Positions 25,955 to 35,466 of a stretch of 64,000 nt of DNA are shown here, one piece after another. The stretch spans positions 62,001 to 126,000 of the forward strand of contig NZ_BOSE01000010.1 in the NCBI RefSeq assembly GCF_018403185.1, in the 5' to 3' direction. This stretch comes from Paenibacillus montaniterrae (GTDB taxonomy: Bacteria; Bacillota; Bacilli; Paenibacillales; Paenibacillaceae). The notes under the pieces were generated by a model, which saw only the letters and a program-made list of their open reading frames with translations, was not told where the DNA came from and ran no database searches. A program made the translations under genes and the position numbers. How positions within the stretch are numbered: the first letter of the stretch is position 1; each line of letters begins with the position of its first letter.

Positions 25955-27007
25955 TTGAAAAAGATGGAGATCAACAGCAACGAGGTAGCGCGCTTGGCTG
26001 GCGTATCGCGCAGCACCGTTAGCAGAGTCATTAACAACTACAGCAATGTGCCGCTTAAAACAAGGGAAAAAGTGTTGAAAGCGATCAAGGAGCTCAATTA
26101 TTTCCCTAATGTTTCGGCGCAAATGCTGGCTGGCAAGAAGTCGCGCACAATCGGGCTGTTCATGGTAAGCTCTGGCGAAATCGCAGTCGACGTGCTGACC
26201 AATATGATGATTGTTAGCGTCATCGAAAGCGCCTCTGACCTGAACTATTATGTGCTAACCTATATTATTCGGGATGCAAGCGATGAAGGCACGATCAACA
26301 ACGTACGCGAGATGTTTTATCAGCGACGGATCGATGGAGGCATTTTTATCGGTACAAAGCATGACGAGGCATTTGTCGACGATTTGGTTAAGCAGGGCTT
26401 TATCGTAGGCGTATTTGACCAGGAGCATCCCGCAGAGCGAGTGCCTAACCGGATCGTCGCCAATTTCAACAATGAATCGGGGATGAAGCAGGCGATTGCT
26501 TATTTGTTAGGGCTGGGCCATCGCGACATCGGCATCATTAATGGCGACCGCCAGCGCTTGTCGGGCATTGAGAAATACGAGGGCTTCCTGAGTGCAATGC
26601 GACAGCAGGGCTTGCCTGTTCATGAACAATGGGTGCTGAACGGAGACTTTAGCGAGCAGGCTGGCTACGAGGCGATGCAGCATTATTTGCGGCGGAGCGG
26701 AGCGGATGCTGCGCGACCTACGGCCTGGGTAGCTGCCAATGACAGCATTGCCTTTGGCGCGATACGAGCGCTGCGTGAAGCGGGCTTGCTGGTGCCGGAG
26801 CATGTATCGGTGATCGGCTTTGACGATCATGTGCTTAGTGAAAAGCATAACCCGCCGCTTACAACGGTAAGAGTTGATTTCAAGCAGCTGTTTAAGGATT
26901 TGATGCAAATGGTTATAGCGCAAATCGAAGAGCAGAGCGATGCTGTAAAGGAAGTAGCCTATGACTGTACGCTAATTATAAGGCAGTCGTGTCGGCGCCT
27001 GGACTAA
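25955..27007 (+). CDS. LacI-family transcriptional repressor
   Basis: The 350-residue protein has the LacI helix-turn-helix at its start (NEVARLAGVSRSTVSRVINN), a hinge helix (NVSAQMLAGKKS) and a periplasmic-binding-like core ending VIGFDDHVLSEKHNPPLTTV. I use the TTG at 25955, five bases after AAAGGTAGGG; the ATG at 25964 is another option. The 47 residues that a longer frame would add run through operator 2 and are not protein-like. Two matching operators lie upstream. It probably controls the divergent isomerase, itself and perhaps the two following genes. Confidence 0.85.
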   Translation: MKKMEINSNEVARLAGVSRSTVSRVINNYSNVPLKTREKVLKAIKELNYFPNVSAQMLAGKKSRTIGLFMVSSGEIAVDVLTNMMIVSVIESASDLNYYVLTYIIRDASDEGTINNVREMFYQRRIDGGIFIGTKHDEAFVDDLVKQGFIVGVFDQEHPAERVPNRIVANFNNESGMKQAIAYLLGLGHRDIGIINGDRQRLSGIEKYEGFLSAMRQQGLPVHEQWVLNGDFSEQAGYEAMQHYLRRSGADAARPTAWVAANDSIAFGAIRALREAGLLVPEHVSVIGFDDHVLSEKHNPPLTTVRVDFKQLFKDLMQMVIAQIEEQSDAVKEVAYDCTLIIRQSCRRLD

Positions 27008-27055
27008 CATAAATAAAAAATAAATGCGTGTCAATCTACCGCCGGAGGGATGAAA

Positions 27056-27505
27056 ATGTCAGGACTTTTAGGAAATCACATTGTAACGCAAATTGGGATT
27101 TTGGTTCATGATATCGAGAAGGTAAGCGAAGCGTACGCCAAGTTTTTTGGGGTAGAAAAGCCGAATATTTCTTGGACGGACGGCTATGAGCTGGCACAAA
27201 CCGAGTTCGAGGGCAAGCCGAGTCAAGCGCGAGCAAAGCTTGCTTTCTTTGATATGGGCTCGCTGCAGCTTGAGCTTATTGAGCCTGACCATCACGAAAG
27301 CACATGGAGAAATTATTTGAATGAGCATGGCGAAGGTCCGCATCATATCGCGTTTTCGGTAAAAGGGATGCAGGAAAAGATCGAGCTGCTGGCTCAATCG
27401 GGATTTCCATTGCAGCAAAAAGGTGAATACCCGGGCGGGCGTTACGCCTATATTGATACGATTCCGCAGCTTAAAGTATTGGTAGAGCTGCTTGAGAATG
27501 ACTAG
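27056..27505 (+). CDS. VOC-family protein (methylmalonyl-CoA epimerase/glyoxalase-like)
   Basis: The 149-residue protein has the two-module VOC fold of small metal enzymes. Conserved pieces are QIGILVHDIEKVSEAYAKFFG, LQLELIEP, GPHHIAFSV and a final YAYIDT...VELLE. Probable metal ligands are the first His-containing strand (GNHIVTQIG), Glu in LELIEP, His in HHIAF and Glu in VELLE. The second ATG (27056) is used as GGAGG lies seven bases before it. It follows the LacI gene by 48 bases and may act on a sugar-derived lactone or keto compound; the true substrate is unknown. Confidence 0.8.
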   Translation: MSGLLGNHIVTQIGILVHDIEKVSEAYAKFFGVEKPNISWTDGYELAQTEFEGKPSQARAKLAFFDMGSLQLELIEPDHHESTWRNYLNEHGEGPHHIAFSVKGMQEKIELLAQSGFPLQQKGEYPGGRYAYIDTIPQLKVLVELLEND

Positions 27506-27544
27506 GGCCACTGTCAGACACACCCTAATAGTGGAGGCGATAGG

Positions 27545-28249
27545 ATGAGCATATTTATTACCGGAGCAAATAGAGGCTTAGGTCTTCAGCTTTTGCTCGA
27601 ATGCTTGCGCAAAAACTATCATGTCTATGCAACAGTAAGGCATGAACAGGCTAGAGAGCAATTGCTCCAAGAGGTTGAATCCTCTGGCTTGAATGCTGAA
27701 CAGCTGACAACGTTTATATGTGATGTAAGAAATGAAGATGATATTGAAAAAATCGCACAATATTTTAAAGCATCAAACATTAAGCTGACGTCTATTATGA
27801 ATAGCGCGGCTGTATTGGAAGCGCGCAATACACCAATCGAACAGCTGGATATGAAAGATGTGGTGCTAAGCTTTGATGTCAATTTGTACGGACCTATGCG
27901 GGTAGTGAAGCATCTGCTGCCGCATTTGGCAAGGGAGAAAGCAAGCATTATCAATATTTCATCAGAGGCAGGAAGCATCCAACATGCTTACGGCGGCGAC
28001 TATCCATACTCCTTATCAAAATGCGCGTTGAATTTGTTCTCGGAGCAGCTAAAACGAGTGCTTGCACAGGAGGATGTGCAGGTGTGGAGCATTCATCCAG
28101 GCTGGATGCATACGGATATGGGCGGACCGTCAGCGCCATTGTCGCCACAGGAAAGCGCACAGCATATCGTCAGCATCATCGAGCGAAAAATCGCAGTTGA
28201 CTCGGAGCTTGCTTTCATTAACTATAAAGGCGAGCCGATGAAAATTTAA
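27545..28249 (+). CDS. Short-chain dehydrogenase/reductase
   Basis: The 234-residue protein is a classical SDR: the nucleotide-binding TGANRGLG motif near residue 6, the MNSAAVLE segment (usual NAG motif), the catalytic Ser in INISSEAGS and the YPYSLSKCAL segment carrying the YxxxK pair. GGAGG precedes the ATG. It ends the group of LacI, VOC and SDR genes, and a strong terminator follows. The substrate is not evident. Confidence 0.87.
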   Translation: MSIFITGANRGLGLQLLLECLRKNYHVYATVRHEQAREQLLQEVESSGLNAEQLTTFICDVRNEDDIEKIAQYFKASNIKLTSIMNSAAVLEARNTPIEQLDMKDVVLSFDVNLYGPMRVVKHLLPHLAREKASIINISSEAGSIQHAYGGDYPYSLSKCALNLFSEQLKRVLAQEDVQVWSIHPGWMHTDMGGPSAPLSPQESAQHIVSIIERKIAVDSELAFINYKGEPMKI

Positions 28250-28267
28250 TATTCAATATATAAAGCT

Positions 28268-28317
28268 GAGGTGTTCAAATTGTCAGGTGTAGCTGACTTT
28301 TTGAACACCTCTTTTTT
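28268..28317 (+). terminator. Terminator of the LacI/VOC/SDR group
   Basis: GAGGTGTTCAAA pairs with TTTGAACACCTC, with an inner GTCAG/CTGAC stem, and TTTTTT follows. The 40-base core (28270-28309) is 75 percent identical by direct count to a hairpin at 45682-45721. Confidence 0.88.
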
Positions 28318-28353
28318 ATGTCTAAGCTGATTCCCATACTGGTTGGCAACCAA

Positions 28354-28384
28354 ATCATTGTGATACATAACCAATCATTGTGAT
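28354..28384. promoter_or_regulatory. Tandem ATCATTGTGAT sites upstream of the ABC operon
   Basis: AATCATTGTGATA occurs at 28353-28365 and 28373-28385, exactly 20 bases apart. Each is also an inverted repeat (ATCA-N3-TGAT). They lie about 50-80 bases before the first permease gene and overlap a possible TTGTGA-N17-TGATAT promoter. They are likely sites for the YesN-type regulator of this operon. Confidence 0.5.
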
Positions 28385-28434
28385 ATGGTGCAACCACGGC
28401 GCGCAACTTAAGATTAAGAAAAAGGAGGGGCGCT

Positions 28435-29325
28435 ATGGGCAAACTATACAAATACCGCTGGCAATTTCTTATGATTGCACCGGCAGTCCTATTATTGTTT
28501 TTGTTCTCTTATATTCCAATGGCTGGTATTATGGTCGCATTTCGAGATTTCCGCATCGGCTCTTCTATTTGGAATAGTCCATGGGTCGGATTCGACAACT
28601 TTACATTTTTATCTGAGCCGCAGTTTTGGGTTGTCGTAAAAAATACGCTCTATATTTCAGTGTTAAAGTTCATTTTCGGTTTTCCGGCACCGATTATTTT
28701 AGCGTTAATGATTAACGAGGTTGCCCATCGCGGCTTTAAGCGCTTTGTGCAGTCAGTCAGCTATTTGCCGCATTTTTTCTCATGGATTGTTATCGCTTAC
28801 ATTTTGCAGTCGTTTCTGACGCTTGATGGCGGACTGGTCAATGATCTTATCGTTAAAGCCGGAGGCGAGCCGATCTTTTTCCTCGGTTCGACAGAATGGT
28901 TCAGGCCGATGATTGTATCGAGCGGCTTATGGAAGGAAATTGGCTGGAATTCGATCTTGTATTTAGCGGCAATTACAGCGATTGACCCGCAGCTGTATGA
29001 AGCAGCCAAGGTTGAAGGCGCTGGAAGATGGGCGCAAATTCGATACATTACGTTTCCTGGTATTTTGCCAACCGTCTCGATTGTGCTCATTTTAAGCATT
29101 CCGGGCTTAATTACAGTCGGTATGGATCAAATTTATCCGTTGATGAACTCGGCCAATATGCCGGTTGCGGATGTGCTCGATACGTATGTGCTGCGCAGCG
29201 GCTTGCAGCAGGGTTACTTTGGAATGGCCACCGCTGTAGGACTGCTATCGTCTATTATCGCCTTATTGCTCGTATTATCGACCAATCAGCTGTCGCGAAA
29301 AATTAACGGAGAAGGGCTTTGGTAA
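28435..29325 (+). CDS. Carbohydrate ABC transporter permease (LplB type)
   Basis: This 296-residue permease has six membrane helices and the EAA loop typical of sugar importers (YEAAKVEGAGRWAQIRYITF). The LplB-like family start (LYKYRWQFLMIAPAVLLL) and FRDFRIG are seen. GGAGG precedes the ATG. It pairs with the next gene, and the lipoprotein after that is the binding protein. No ATPase gene is here, as is usual for this family, which shares a general MsmX-like ATPase. Confidence 0.9.
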   Translation: MGKLYKYRWQFLMIAPAVLLLFLFSYIPMAGIMVAFRDFRIGSSIWNSPWVGFDNFTFLSEPQFWVVVKNTLYISVLKFIFGFPAPIILALMINEVAHRGFKRFVQSVSYLPHFFSWIVIAYILQSFLTLDGGLVNDLIVKAGGEPIFFLGSTEWFRPMIVSSGLWKEIGWNSILYLAAITAIDPQLYEAAKVEGAGRWAQIRYITFPGILPTVSIVLILSIPGLITVGMDQIYPLMNSANMPVADVLDTYVLRSGLQQGYFGMATAVGLLSSIIALLLVLSTNQLSRKINGEGLW

Positions 29326-29327
29326 CG

Positions 29328-30224
29328 ATGAGAATGTCATTTCAAGAAAAGCTGGGGCAAATCGTCATTATAAGCTTGCTGGCGCTGCTATGTCTGTCGG
29401 TTATCTACCCGTTTCTATATATGATGGCGGTCTCGCTTAACGAAGGGACAGACGCTGCCAAGGGCGGTGTTTACTTGTGGCCGCGAGCCTTTACATGGAT
29501 CAACTACGAAATCGTGCTTGGCAATTCGGTTATTCGCCATGCGTATTTGATTACGATATTGCGTACAGTAGTCGGAACGATTACAGGCATGCTGGTTACG
29601 TTAATTGCTGCCTTCGGCCTATCCTACCGCCTGCTGCCTATGCGTAAATATTTGCTTGGCTATGTATTGGTTACGATGCTGTTCAATGGCGGTCTCGTAC
29701 CGTTTTATATTCAGCTTCATAATTTGGGACTGGTCAATTCGTTTTGGGTATTTATTATTCCGGGCATGTTTTCGGCATGGAATATGTTCGTCATGCTAAA
29801 GTTCATTCAAGGCATTCCGGAAGCGTTAATCGAGTCCGCTGAGCTGGACGGAGCGAGCCCTGTACGCATTCTATTTCAATTAATCGTTCCACTTTCCAAG
29901 CCGATGCTTGCAGCGCTTGGCTTGTTTACAGCAGTGGGACATTGGAATGATTGGTTTGCCGGCGCATTTTATGTAACCGATCAAAGCCTGATTCCGGTAC
30001 AAACCTTTTTGCAGCAGCTGCTATCCGCTTCCGACCTGTCAACCGTGCTTGGCTCCAACAGCAATCAGGAGGCGCTTGCTCGCGGCGCTCAAATGCAAAA
30101 TATTACGTTGATGTCGATTAAAATGGCGGTTGTTATGGTCAGTGCGATTCCGATTTTATGTGTGTATCCATTTTTGCAAAAGTATTTTGTAAAGGGTGTT
30201 TTGATCGGCTCTGTAAAAGGCTAG
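29328..30224 (+). CDS. Carbohydrate ABC transporter permease (LplC/YtcP type)
   Basis: The 298-residue protein is the second channel subunit, with six helices and the EAA loop (ESAELDGASPVRILFQLIVP). The ATG at 29328 is used because the upstream TTG in the same frame is too close to GAAGGG. It begins two bases after the stop of the first permease. Confidence 0.88.
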   Translation: MRMSFQEKLGQIVIISLLALLCLSVIYPFLYMMAVSLNEGTDAAKGGVYLWPRAFTWINYEIVLGNSVIRHAYLITILRTVVGTITGMLVTLIAAFGLSYRLLPMRKYLLGYVLVTMLFNGGLVPFYIQLHNLGLVNSFWVFIIPGMFSAWNMFVMLKFIQGIPEALIESAELDGASPVRILFQLIVPLSKPMLAALGLFTAVGHWNDWFAGAFYVTDQSLIPVQTFLQQLLSASDLSTVLGSNSNQEALARGAQMQNITLMSIKMAVVMVSAIPILCVYPFLQKYFVKGVLIGSVKG

Positions 30225-30295
30225 TGCAACAAACAGGTATACGCTATTGTTCAAATATACCAAATTTATGGAGAGTTATGGGGAGGTTAACGTAT

Positions 30296-31987
30296 ATGGT
30301 GAAAGGAAGCAAGATTAGTATTATCGCAGGCTTGCTGGCGCTAATGCTCATAGTATCTGCTTGTTCCTCGACAACTAATCAGCCTGCTAATGGCAACGGG
30401 GAACAACAGCAAGGCGCTGCGCCTAAAAACCAATCCTTTGAATTATGGCTCGGCTGGTCGGCAACGATCAACAATGACAGCCTGGTTCAAAAGTATTGGA
30501 AGGAGCAGGAGCCGGGAGTAGAGGTTATTCTTGAAGCGACGCAGGGAGATGCGAATACGGCGTTGAATCTAAAGCTGAATACAGGTGGCTTTAAGGATGC
30601 AGCTATATTCACTCATAGCGATGTAGTTAAAAATGCGATGAAAAATTCAAATACGATTTTATCGCTCGAGCAGTATTTTGAGATGCCGGATAAATATCCG
30701 AATTTGGCGGCAATTCCTAAGCAATATCTTGAAGCGCTCAAGGACGAGGATGGGCACATCTGGTCGATTCCTACCTGGTTTGATCAAAATCCTGATGATC
30801 CATGGCCAGGCTGGGCTTCGGTAGCGTGGATGGTTCGCACTGATGTGCTTGAGCAGGTCGGCATGACAAAAGACGATCTCGCTACGCTGGAGGGTGTGGA
30901 GCAATATTTGAGAAAAGCGACACAGCTTAAGGATGAATCGGGCAAACCGCTTAACGGGATGGGCTTTTTAATGGATCCTAACGATACCGTTGGCTGGAAT
31001 GATGAAAATGCTGTGCTAAGCGCCTTTGGCGTTACAACAGGCGGTGCTGGCGGTGTCATTCCTGTTGAGCAGAAAAACGGCGAGTTTGTTCTGCTGTACG
31101 ACGACCCTCAATATAAAGAGGCTTACAAATGGTTGAACAAAATGTATCGTGAGGGACTTATTGATCCAGAGGTTGTGACCGATAAGAAGGAGCGTTATAA
31201 AGAGAAAAATAAAGCAGGCAGAACGGCGCTTAACGTCGGTACTTTCTGGAATATCGATACCTCTGTATGGGAAACGCTCGATGGCCCGACTGAGCCGGGC
31301 TGGTACTATGAGCCAATTGCATTTCCGAAGATCGAAGGGGTGGATGCAATCGGAGCAAGCCAGGTTGTCAATCCGTATCCGGGGTATGATGTATATATCA
31401 ATAAAAACAGTAAAAATTTAGAGGCGATTTTGACGTTTTTTGATTATAGCCTCAACCCTGCGCCAGAGCAGCAGCAGGTCATTAATGAAGGCCCTGCTGG
31501 TCTATACTGGGATTGGATGGATGCTCCGCTTGGCAAGTGGAAATACATTGATGAAAGCTATAGCGCAGCACGCAATTCAGGAGATGTTGCGCAAAAATCT
31601 ACGGTAACGCCTGAGCTCTATATGCTTTCTTCTTATAATAATGAATGGTATCCTTGGTGGAACTACGGCGAGGTGGATAAGCAGGGAAGCTTGAAAACGC
31701 AGCAATTTACGAAGGCGATTGGTGAAATGGGCGGAGTCAGAAGCGCGCATACGTACGATATGGTTACCGCTAAAGCAGGCGGACTATGGGAGAAATATGC
31801 GCCTGAGCTGGAAAACCTGCGCAAGGAATACCGTGCCAAATTAATTATGGCAAAGGATGACGCTCAATTTGAGGAGTCATGGACACAATTTACAGATGCA
31901 CTGGAAAAACGCGCTCATTGGAGTGAATTGAAGCAGGAGTGGCAGCAATCTTACGATGCGCTCGTTCAAGCTAACGGTTCTTTCTAG
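30296..31987 (+). CDS. Carbohydrate-binding lipoprotein of the ABC transporter (LplA type)
   Basis: The 563-residue lipoprotein has a signal peptide ending LIVSAC with the lipidated Cys at residue 23, a short hydrophilic linker, and a large binding domain as in LplA relatives of Paenibacillus. GGGGAGG lies nine bases before the ATG; the frame extending to 30158 runs into the permease gene and is not used. Transcription probably continues from the permeases. The imported glycan is unknown; the downstream GH2 enzyme suggests an oligosaccharide with a beta-galactosyl, glucuronyl or similar end. Confidence 0.88.
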   Translation: MVKGSKISIIAGLLALMLIVSACSSTTNQPANGNGEQQQGAAPKNQSFELWLGWSATINNDSLVQKYWKEQEPGVEVILEATQGDANTALNLKLNTGGFKDAAIFTHSDVVKNAMKNSNTILSLEQYFEMPDKYPNLAAIPKQYLEALKDEDGHIWSIPTWFDQNPDDPWPGWASVAWMVRTDVLEQVGMTKDDLATLEGVEQYLRKATQLKDESGKPLNGMGFLMDPNDTVGWNDENAVLSAFGVTTGGAGGVIPVEQKNGEFVLLYDDPQYKEAYKWLNKMYREGLIDPEVVTDKKERYKEKNKAGRTALNVGTFWNIDTSVWETLDGPTEPGWYYEPIAFPKIEGVDAIGASQVVNPYPGYDVYINKNSKNLEAILTFFDYSLNPAPEQQQVINEGPAGLYWDWMDAPLGKWKYIDESYSAARNSGDVAQKSTVTPELYMLSSYNNEWYPWWNYGEVDKQGSLKTQQFTKAIGEMGGVRSAHTYDMVTAKAGGLWEKYAPELENLRKEYRAKLIMAKDDAQFEESWTQFTDALEKRAHWSELKQEWQQSYDALVQANGSF

Positions 31988-31999
31988 TTTATAAGCAAT

Positions 32000-32030
32000 G
32001 GAGCAGCCCTGAATAGGGGGTGCTCCCTTT
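32000..32030 (+). terminator. Hairpin between the binding-protein and kinase genes
   Basis: GGAGCA and TGCTCC enclose an inner CCCT/AGGG stem, followed by CTTTGTCGTTTT. It could stop part of the transcript so that transport genes are made in excess of the kinase and regulator. Confidence 0.55.
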
Positions 32031-32062
32031 GTCGTTTTGCATCTTCGCCAGAGGGGGTGAGT

Positions 32063-33862
32063 ATGATGAGGCGATTTGAAAGAGTTGTAATAAAAGTGAC
32101 CAGCTATCTTAATCTTCGCAGAAAAATTTTGCTGCTCTACGGCTTAATTGTACTCATTCCGACGATCGTATTCAGTATGTTTGCGATCCATTACTCGATG
32201 AAAGCAGTCAGAGACAATTATATGGTGACCATTAACGAAGCCGTCAAGCAAACCTCGCAAAATATTGAATTTCGCAAGCAAAGCTATGATCTACTGGCGG
32301 TGCGCACTGCAACGGATGGCGAGTTGATTGCCAGACTGTCGAGGGAGCATCAGGATATGTTCGATCAGCTGGCGACGGTGGAGTACGTTGATCGCTCCTT
32401 TGCGATGATTGGCAAGCAGCTTAGAGGGGTAAAAAGCTTTAGAATTTATCATACTAATCCGACGCTTGTACAGGATGGAAACCTGTTGTGGAAGCCGGAG
32501 GACCGTATATTTGCCGGAATGTCAGAGGAGATTTGGTACAACGCCTCCTTAAAGGAGGAAAAATCACCAAGCTGGATGAACGTCCCTCACTCTAATGACC
32601 AGTTGGTTGTCTCTCATAAAATCATTTCATCTAATGGTCAAGGCATCGGCGCGATTTTTATGGAGCTTGACTATGAAGAGGTGTTTGGCGACTTATTGGG
32701 TGATCCGTTCAATGGCTTGGGAGAGCTGTATGTGCTTGATAAATCGAATACGATAATCGCTTCCTCCATCCGCGAGGAGATCGGAACGGTTAGCGAGCAA
32801 TTTTCGACGCTGTTTGCTGCGGCGGAAGCAGGAGACGGTCAGGCGGCGGTCGGCTCGGTAACGGAAGGAAAGCAATATTTTATGAAAAATATTGAAGCGG
32901 ACTGGACGATTGTTGGTGTGCTGCATGTGAGTGAGCTAGAGCGACAGTCGACCTGGATTATGTATTTAATTTTGCTAGCGATTGTCTTTTTCTTGTTTTT
33001 ATCGACGTCGCTTGTGCTGATCGTTATGAAAAATATTGTGCTGCGCATTCAGAAGCTGGGCAATCGAATGAATGATATTGCCCAAGGTCAGTTTTCGGTT
33101 TCGGTAAGAAATCGGGGAAATGATGAGCTGGGTGAGCTGGAAAGCTTGTTCAATTCGATGTCCGGAAAGCTGTCTGTACTGGTAGAGGATATTACGCAAG
33201 CAAAGCTAAAGGAAAGAGAGCAGTCGTTTCGTGCGCTGCAAGCGCAAATCAATCCGCATTTTATATATAATTCCTTAAGCTTGATTAGATGGCGCGCGAT
33301 GGATCTGGATGATCAGGAGCAAATTAAAACGATAGATGCGTTAACGACATTTTATCGCCTGGCGCTTGATAATGCGATTAATGTCACCAGAATCGAGCAG
33401 GAGCTGCAGCATGTTCAAGCTTATTTAGAAATTCAGCAATTGCGGTATCAAGGACTCGTAAACGTTGTATGGGATATTGATGAATCATTGCTTTCCTACT
33501 ATACGATCAAGCTGCTGCTGCAGCCGCTAGTCGAGAACAGCTATATTCATGGTGCAATTACGAGCAAGGCGGCTCCAACCTTGAAAATATCAATTCAAAA
33601 ACAGGAGCAGCGCATTTGCATGTCGATCTACGATGAAGGAATCGGCATAGCGCCGGATACATTGCGAAAAATCCGGCAAGGCGAGCGAGCAGGCTCAGGT
33701 AATGGGTATGGATTGGCGAATATACGTGAACGATTATTTCTTTATTTTGGCGAAGAAGGCGAATTTACCATTGAAAGCGAGCAAGGCCATTGGACGTTGA
33801 TTGAAATCAAAATTCCAATGTTTGTTCAGCCGCCTGAGCTGAGAAAGGAGTCTCAACGATGA
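32063..33862 (+). CDS. YesM-type sensor histidine kinase
   Basis: The 599-residue kinase has two membrane helices (about residues 25-45 and 300-325) around a large extracellular sensor domain of dCache type, a HAMP domain, the His_kinase box (AQINPHFIYNSLSLIRW) and HATPase boxes (VENSYIHGA, DEGIGI, GYGLANIRERL). The ATG at 32063 follows AGGGGGTGAG; an earlier GTG at 32057 is too close. It forms a two-component pair with the next gene through an ATGA overlap. Confidence 0.9.
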   Translation: MMRRFERVVIKVTSYLNLRRKILLLYGLIVLIPTIVFSMFAIHYSMKAVRDNYMVTINEAVKQTSQNIEFRKQSYDLLAVRTATDGELIARLSREHQDMFDQLATVEYVDRSFAMIGKQLRGVKSFRIYHTNPTLVQDGNLLWKPEDRIFAGMSEEIWYNASLKEEKSPSWMNVPHSNDQLVVSHKIISSNGQGIGAIFMELDYEEVFGDLLGDPFNGLGELYVLDKSNTIIASSIREEIGTVSEQFSTLFAAAEAGDGQAAVGSVTEGKQYFMKNIEADWTIVGVLHVSELERQSTWIMYLILLAIVFFLFLSTSLVLIVMKNIVLRIQKLGNRMNDIAQGQFSVSVRNRGNDELGELESLFNSMSGKLSVLVEDITQAKLKEREQSFRALQAQINPHFIYNSLSLIRWRAMDLDDQEQIKTIDALTTFYRLALDNAINVTRIEQELQHVQAYLEIQQLRYQGLVNVVWDIDESLLSYYTIKLLLQPLVENSYIHGAITSKAAPTLKISIQKQEQRICMSIYDEGIGIAPDTLRKIRQGERAGSGNGYGLANIRERLFLYFGEEGEFTIESEQGHWTLIEIKIPMFVQPPELRKESQR

Positions 33863-35448
33863 TTAGAGCTTTAATCGTAGATGATGAACCGATGCATATT
33901 CAAGGGCTGGTCCGTCATGTTAAGTGGCAGAAGCTGGGTTATGAGCAGCCCTTGACGGCGATGTCGGGCCAGCTGGCGCTCGAGCTGCTGGAAAAGCAAA
34001 GCGTGGATGTATTAATTTCAGATGTTTCGATGCCGATTATGAACGGGATCGAGCTGGTTGCTCAAGCGAAAAAGAAGCTTCCGCAGCTCCAGGCGCTTAT
34101 GATCAGCGGCTATGACGAATTTGAATTTGTACAGGAGGCGATAGATGTCGGAGCGCAAGGCTATGTATTAAAGCCATTGAAAATGGAGGAAATCGAAGCG
34201 AAGCTGATCTCGATGCGCGACACGGTTAAAAAGCTGCGGGACATTGAGACAGAAACGCAAAAGCTGCAAAAGAAGGTGCTTGAAAGCCTCGATGTCGTAC
34301 GTGAAAGGTTTATTCATGATTTGCTGTCAGGAGAAGCGATTTCTCAAGATGCGATGCAAGCCTGGAGCGATCTATTGCAGCTGCCTGCGCTAAAGCAAGG
34401 CATCCGTATGCTGCTGTTCAAGTATGATCAGCGAGATGCACAGTACGATGATGCCCATAGCCGGATTGTGCGCAGCAGCGGATTGTTGAAAGCGGTACAA
34501 ATTTGTTTGCAGGATATGACCAATATGATCGTCGCCAGGTTAGGGGCGGATGAAGTCGTTGCGATTCATATCAACCCTCAGCTGGCCCAGCTCGTGCAGG
34601 TTGAGAAGCAATGCCTGCTTGTGCAGCAAATGCTCCGCGAGCAATTTGCTTCTAGCGTGACGATCGGCTTTAGCTTGATCTTCAAAGCTTGGCAGGAAGC
34701 GGCGCTGCGCTACAAAAAGATGACCTTTATGCTTGCCCATGATCGCGCAGCAGGAGGAGATCAGCTTCTGTATGAGGATCGGATGAATGAGCGTGAATTT
34801 CAGGATTATCGAGTACGGGAAGAATATATACCGCAAATTATAGCGTTAATTGAGCAGGCTGGTGATCGCAAGGAGATTGTCGATTATGTGGCGCATGTAT
34901 GTGATTTGCTGCGAGCAGAGCGATCGTTTTCATATATTCAAGCGTTTGCGATTGGCTTGATTAGCGAGCTGACAAGATTCAAAAAGCAGCAGGGCGATGA
35001 AAGATCAGAAGCGAGCGTGGCGGTGTGGCAGCGGCTGATCGACTGTCAGCATGCCAATGGTATTCGCGATATTATGCTTTCCTTTATAGAAGAGCTGCTG
35101 CAAAGCAGGGAAGTCCAGCAAAAGGATCAACAGCATCATTTAGTCGGCAAAATGATCGACTGCTTGCAACACAGCCTTCATGAGCCAATTACATTAAAGC
35201 AAATTGCTGAAAGCTTTCAAATGAATGCCAGTTATTTGAGTGTGCTGTTCAAAAAGGAGACAGGCAAAACGGTATCTGAGTTTTTACAGGAATTGCGCAT
35301 AAAGAAAGCGAAGCAACTGCTTGAAGATCCGCAAATTCGCATTTACGAGGTTGCGGAGCAGGTGGGCTTTCAAACATCGGCCTATTTTACGTATTTATTC
35401 AAAAAGCATACAGGCAGAACACCGCAAGAATATCGGGATTATCATTAA
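33859..35448 (+). CDS. YesN-type response regulator with AraC domain
   Basis: The 529-residue regulator has a receiver domain (DDEP, phospho-acceptor Asp in LISDVSMPIMNG, Lys in YVLKP), a long middle region and a C-terminal AraC domain (LKQIAESFQMNASYLSVLFK and IYEVAEQVGFQTSAYFTYLF). It overlaps the kinase stop in ATGA. It probably binds the tandem sites at 28354-28384 and activates the locus. Confidence 0.9.
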   Translation: MIRALIVDDEPMHIQGLVRHVKWQKLGYEQPLTAMSGQLALELLEKQSVDVLISDVSMPIMNGIELVAQAKKKLPQLQALMISGYDEFEFVQEAIDVGAQGYVLKPLKMEEIEAKLISMRDTVKKLRDIETETQKLQKKVLESLDVVRERFIHDLLSGEAISQDAMQAWSDLLQLPALKQGIRMLLFKYDQRDAQYDDAHSRIVRSSGLLKAVQICLQDMTNMIVARLGADEVVAIHINPQLAQLVQVEKQCLLVQQMLREQFASSVTIGFSLIFKAWQEAALRYKKMTFMLAHDRAAGGDQLLYEDRMNEREFQDYRVREEYIPQIIALIEQAGDRKEIVDYVAHVCDLLRAERSFSYIQAFAIGLISELTRFKKQQGDERSEASVAVWQRLIDCQHANGIRDIMLSFIEELLQSREVQQKDQQHHLVGKMIDCLQHSLHEPITLKQIAESFQMNASYLSVLFKKETGKTVSEFLQELRIKKAKQLLEDPQIRIYEVAEQVGFQTSAYFTYLFKKHTGRTPQEYRDYH

Positions 35449-35466
35449 AAACGAGGATGTGTTGAG

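Noticed and set aside
30158..30295. Extension of the binding-lipoprotein gene upstream of 30296
   Set aside because: It overlaps the permease gene and would hide the signal peptide and lipobox, which begin right after the ATG at 30296.
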